64,000 bases of DNA from Providencia sp. (GTDB lineage: Bacteria; Pseudomonadota; Gammaproteobacteria; Enterobacterales; Enterobacteriaceae), in contig NZ_DOEH01000007.1 in the NCBI RefSeq assembly GCF_003533305.1, forward strand, positions 5,122-69,121, in the 5' to 3' direction. A program made the position numbers and the translations under genes. The first letter of the stretch is position 1. The number at the start of each line of letters is the position of its first letter. The notes beneath the pieces were generated by a model. It had not been told where the DNA came from, ran no database searches, and was given only the letters and a program-made list of their open reading frames with translations. Positions 61,378-64,000 of the stretch are shown piece after piece.

Positions 61378-62418
61378 CTATTTTAGGCTCATGGCAAAAT
61401 CCAACATTTTATTTAATGGTAACATAGCTTTTTGTCGTAGCTGCTCGCTCACTTGAATTTGATGCTGTTGTTCACGTCCCTCTAGCGCCTCTGCAATCGC
61501 TTTTAAACCATTCATTGCCATCCAAGGGCAATGTGCACATGTTCGACAAGTTGCTCCCTCACCAGCCGTTGGAGCGATATATAATGACTTATCAGGACAT
61601 GCCTGCTGCATTTTGTAAAAAATGCCTTTATCGGTCGCCACTATCATAGAAGGATTCGGTAAGGTTTGAGCCGCTTTAATTAATTGGCTAGTCGAACCAA
61701 CCGCATCAGCAAGTTCAACAATAGCTTGAGGAGATTCAGGATGAACAAGCACTGCTGCTTCTGGATATAACGCTTTCATTTTTTCCAATGATTGCGTTTT
61801 AAATTCATCGTGAACGATACAAGCGCCATCCCAACATAAAATATCCGCACCTGTTTGCTGTTGCACATATCGGCCTAAATGACGGTCTGGCGCCCAAATA
61901 ATTTTTTCACCTAGGCTATCGAGGTGATCGATCAGCTCAACGGCAATACTAGATGTTACCACCCAGTCAGCTCGAGCTTTGACAGCAGCAGATGTATTCG
62001 CATAAACAACAACTGTTCTATCTGGATGTTCATCGCAAAAACGAGCAAATTCGTCTTCTGGGCAACCCAAATCTAATGAACATTGGGCGTCCAATGTTGG
62101 CATTAATACATTTTTTTCTGGACTTAAGATTTTAGCGGTTTCCCCCATAAATCGAACCCCAGCAACTAATAATGTAGACGCGGGATGAAGAGAGCCAAAG
62201 CGCGCCATTTCTAATGAGTCTGCAACACATCCACCAGTTTCTTCAGCTAACGCTTGGATTTCTGGGTCGGTATAATAATGGGCCACGATCACCGCATTTT
62301 TTTCAATCAGCAACGATTTGATTCGTTCCCGATAAAATGCTTTTTCATCCGAGCTTAGTAACGCAGGTTTAGCCGGGAATGGATAAATTGACTGGTTAAA
62401 ATCAATAAACTCGCTCAT
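61378..62418 (-). CDS. nadA: Quinolinate synthase A
   Basis: NadA condenses iminoaspartate with dihydroxyacetone phosphate to quinolinate, for NAD synthesis, using a [4Fe-4S] cluster. The 346-residue protein (E. coli 347) has [19 protein letters not shown], the cluster cysteines in [24 protein letters not shown] and [13 protein letters not shown], and [19 protein letters not shown] lies before the ATG. It is the first gene of nadA-pnuC. Confidence 0.96.
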   Translation of the reverse strand: MSEFIDFNQSIYPFPAKPALLSSDEKAFYRERIKSLLIEKNAVIVAHYYTDPEIQALAEETGGCVADSLEMARFGSLHPASTLLVAGVRFMGETAKILSPEKNVLMPTLDAQCSLDLGCPEDEFARFCDEHPDRTVVVYANTSAAVKARADWVVTSSIAVELIDHLDSLGEKIIWAPDRHLGRYVQQQTGADILCWDGACIVHDEFKTQSLEKMKALYPEAAVLVHPESPQAIVELADAVGSTSQLIKAAQTLPNPSMIVATDKGIFYKMQQACPDKSLYIAPTAGEGATCRTCAHCPWMAMNGLKAIAEALEGREQQHQIQVSEQLRQKAMLPLNKMLDFAMSLK

Positions 62419-62667
62419 CTCTTGCCTCTGTTTAGCATAACGCGATTTTATAACGACAATCGAGAATTAAATCACTCAATACGCTTATTTTTGTTTTATA
62501 TACTAAACACGATACCCCACTTTAACGAACAAGTCTTTACCATTTTTAGCAAACCAAACTGTTTTTATCTATACCTGATACCCTTTACTTGCTTTACATT
62601 AGTTTTTTCGCTTTTAATCCACTTTATCGGTATCGTAGTCGTTCTTGTTATACTAGATAGGTTAGTT

Positions 62668-63546
62668 ATGGAATCACCTGCATCGTTAATAAATAAAATA
62701 ATTTCTATTTCATTACTTGATCCTAGAATTGAGGCTGTTGTGCTGACCGGCTCTAGAGGACGAGAGCAACATATAGATAGCTATTCAGATATAGACATCG
62801 AATTAATTGGTCACGGTGTTACTGAGCTATTTACTGAAAAGGAATGGATTAATCATTTTGGGCAACCACTCGTTGCATTACATCTCTTAAATGGTGGTGA
62901 AAACGAGCCAGAATCACCAACTTGTTTAGTCATTTATGAGGAGGGTAGGAAAGTTGATTTCACCTTCGCAGAGCCTGAACGCCTTAGTAAGATGAAAAAA
63001 GAAGGTTTAGACGGTACTTTTTCTCGTGGCTATGCCGTTTTATTAGATAAAAGTGGCATTACTGATGGGCTGCCAACTAAATCAAATAATACATCACTAC
63101 TGCCTAGCGCACTGACTGAAACAGAGTTTGAAGAACTAATTTCTGATTTTTGGTATGAAGCGCATCAAGTTGCGATTGCATTAACACGTAATGAGCTGTG
63201 GATGGCTTGGTCTCGAAGTGCAGATATGAAGCAAAATTTCTTATCTTTATTAGAACTTTTAGTTTCTAACAAAAGTATGACTGAACAAAATGTTTGGTAT
63301 GGTGGTCGAAAATACCATGATTGGATGCCTGAACATTTTATCAATGCACTCGAAACTATTTTCGATTGTAGTACCGCCCAAAAAGCAGCGCTATCACTTA
63401 ATTGTTTGATGGCATGTTTTCTTGAAGTAGCAACCGAGTTGGCCCCATTATTAGGTTATGACGGAAAACTAGCAGTAGGAAATAAAATGCAAGCTTTAGT
63501 CAGAGATATTCTAATGGACAACGGATTAATCGCTGAAGATATTTAG
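62668..63546 (+). CDS. ANT(6)-like (AadE/AadK family) nucleotidyltransferase
   Basis: The 292-residue protein has the N-terminal nucleotidyltransferase motif VVLTGSRGREQHIDSYSDID near residue 33, with the metal-binding D-x-D (DID), and a helical C-terminal domain of the ANT(6) type (DFWYEAHQVAIALTRNELWM, KQNFLSLLELLV, VWYGGRKYHDWM). ANT(6) enzymes adenylylate streptomycin at the 6-hydroxyl. The family fit is fair, but resistance cannot be told from sequence. I chose the ATG after AGG; the upstream frame looks non-coding. It is placed between nadA and the tRNA-Lys cluster. Confidence 0.75.
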   Translation: MESPASLINKIISISLLDPRIEAVVLTGSRGREQHIDSYSDIDIELIGHGVTELFTEKEWINHFGQPLVALHLLNGGENEPESPTCLVIYEEGRKVDFTFAEPERLSKMKKEGLDGTFSRGYAVLLDKSGITDGLPTKSNNTSLLPSALTETEFEELISDFWYEAHQVAIALTRNELWMAWSRSADMKQNFLSLLELLVSNKSMTEQNVWYGGRKYHDWMPEHFINALETIFDCSTAQKAALSLNCLMACFLEVATELAPLLGYDGKLAVGNKMQALVRDILMDNGLIAEDI

Positions 63547-63615
63547 CACTAGAAAATAGCATCAAGTATATGGCAAAGGACTGCTATATTTTGTGAGCCG
63601 TTAGATGGCAATACT

Positions 63616-63868
63616 TATCGGGGTATCTGCGAGTTTGCTACTGATAAGAACTAAGATGGTGGGCCGTGCGGGATTGTTCAGCCTTCGGCTTCAACCCTAC
63701 GGGTCGAACCTGCGACCAGCTTGTCGAGGTATCTGCGAGTTTGCTACTAATAAGAGCTAAGATGGTGGGCCGTGCGGGATTGTTTAGCCTTCGGCTTCAA
63801 CCCTACGGGTCGAACCTGCGACCAGCTTGTCGGGGTATCTGCGAGTTTGCTACTAATAAGAGCTAAGA
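63616..63868. repeat. 106-bp tandem repeats carrying tRNA-Lys 3' fragments
   Basis: A unit starting near GGGGTATCTGCGAGTTTGC recurs at 63622, 63728 and 63834, exactly 106 bp apart. Units 1 and 2 each contain the last 19 nt of tRNA-Lys (TGGTGGGCCGTGCGGGATT, at 63657-63675 in unit 1), then 29 bp (GTTCAGCCTTCGGCTTCAAC...) that splits the T-arm, then CGAACCTGCGACCA, the rest of that arm. Unit 3 runs directly into the intact tRNA gene. Sequence differences between units are few. The region 63547-63615 before it shows nothing. Confidence 0.85.
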
Positions 63869-63944
63869 TGGTGGGCCGTGCGGGATTCGAACCTGCGACC
63901 AATTGATTAAAAGTCAACTGCTCTACCGACTGAGCTAACGGCCC
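63869..63944 (-). tRNA. tRNA-Lys (anticodon TTT)
   Basis: On the minus strand the 76-nt sequence begins GGGCCGTTAGCTCAGTCGG and ends in the acceptor CACGGCCCACCA with CCA encoded. The anticodon loop reads CTTTTAA with TTT at 63909-63911, and the T-loop is GTTCGAATC. All arms pair normally. Confidence 0.98.
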
Positions 63945-63989
63945 ATCTTAAAACTTTCTACTGCTTTTACAATCTAAAAAACTTTAAGA

Positions 63990-64000
63990 TGGTGGGCCGT
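63990..64000 (-). tRNA. Second tRNA-Lys, 3' end only (cut by window edge)
   Basis: TGGTGGGCCGT at the very end equals the 3' end of the tRNA-Lys gene 121 bp earlier, and AAGATGG precedes it in the same way. It is probably the next gene in a tRNA-Lys cluster like the one beside nadA in E. coli, or another fragment repeat. Confidence 0.6.

Noticed and set aside
62419..62445. NadR operator before nadA
   Set aside because: Only one half (TGTTTA) is present; the expected TAAACA partner at the right spacing is missing.
62422..62667. Upstream extension of the ANT(6)-like frame (82 codons)
   Set aside because: The added part is a hydrophobic, T-rich translation of promoter DNA. The family's normal length begins at 62668.
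63666..63866. 66-codon plus-strand frame in the tRNA-Lys repeat region
   Set aside because: It is made only of the 106-bp repeat units and antisense tRNA fragments, with no ribosome site.

Overview
The window reads as chromosome of a low-GC member of the Enterobacterales, most likely family Morganellaceae and probably Providencia. The reasons are near full-length matches to Escherichia coli-type core proteins, AT-rich intergenic DNA, several ERIC-type repeats, and gene order. From ybiT at the left to nadA and tRNA-Lys at the right, the order largely follows the E. coli 17-19 minute region, inverted, with lineage-specific insertions and losses. The genus is inference; the order is well supported.

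Layout. 0.0-2.2 kb: muramic-acid catabolism (murQ, partial murP) and a secreted CBM9-like protein that appears to share the murQ operator architecture. 2.6-8.2 kb: sanA, yeiB-folE, moeA-moeB, yjdM. 8.3-17.9 kb: ybiT, a GNAT enzyme, a LOG-family hydrolase, rhtA, dps, a small cupin, dinG, a 56-residue membrane protein, sseA and a YeaQ/GlsB-type protein. 18.0-26.4 kb: dusC-rhlE, divergent from cecR and the ybhGFSR ABC exporter. 26.6-29.8 kb: ybhL and moaACDE (no moaB) behind a Moco riboswitch. 30.2-35.0 kb: a tandem ERIC array and an inserted HasI/HasS/HasR-like haem signalling and uptake operon with candidate Fur boxes. 35.3-46.2 kb: ybhK, an AEC transporter with glutaminase glsA, uvrB with LexA box, and the biotin locus (bioBFCD divergent from bioA around a BirA operator). 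46.2-56.1 kb: pgl, ybhA, a broken higBA module, modABC, an interrupted ElaD/SseL-like protease gene, acrZ, modE and modF. 56.3-64.0 kb: a CPBP protease, gpmA, an unknown membrane protein, aroG, pnuC, nadA, an ANT(6)-like nucleotidyltransferase, and tRNA-Lys genes with tandem 106-bp repeats carrying tRNA-Lys 3' fragments.

How the genes work together. Molybdenum cofactor and molybdate handling dominate: MoaACDE, MoeA and MoeB make the cofactor, ModABC imports molybdate, ModE senses it, and a ModE box lies before modA. Biotin synthesis, NAD precursor synthesis and import (nadA, pnuC), and SOS repair (uvrB, dinG) are complete local systems. The accessory parts are the haem signalling operon, the interrupted effector-like protease, the toxin-antitoxin remnant, the ANT(6)-like gene and the repeats.

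The observations most worth a second look are the paired 15-bp operators 32 bp apart before both murQ and the CBM9-like gene; the tRNA-Lys 3'-fragment tandem repeats, which resemble the layout of the E. coli tyrT/rtT repeats; the protease gene split by one in-frame TAA; ERIC elements that end at the stop codons of three genes; and the higB toxin gene cut at an ERIC half-element.
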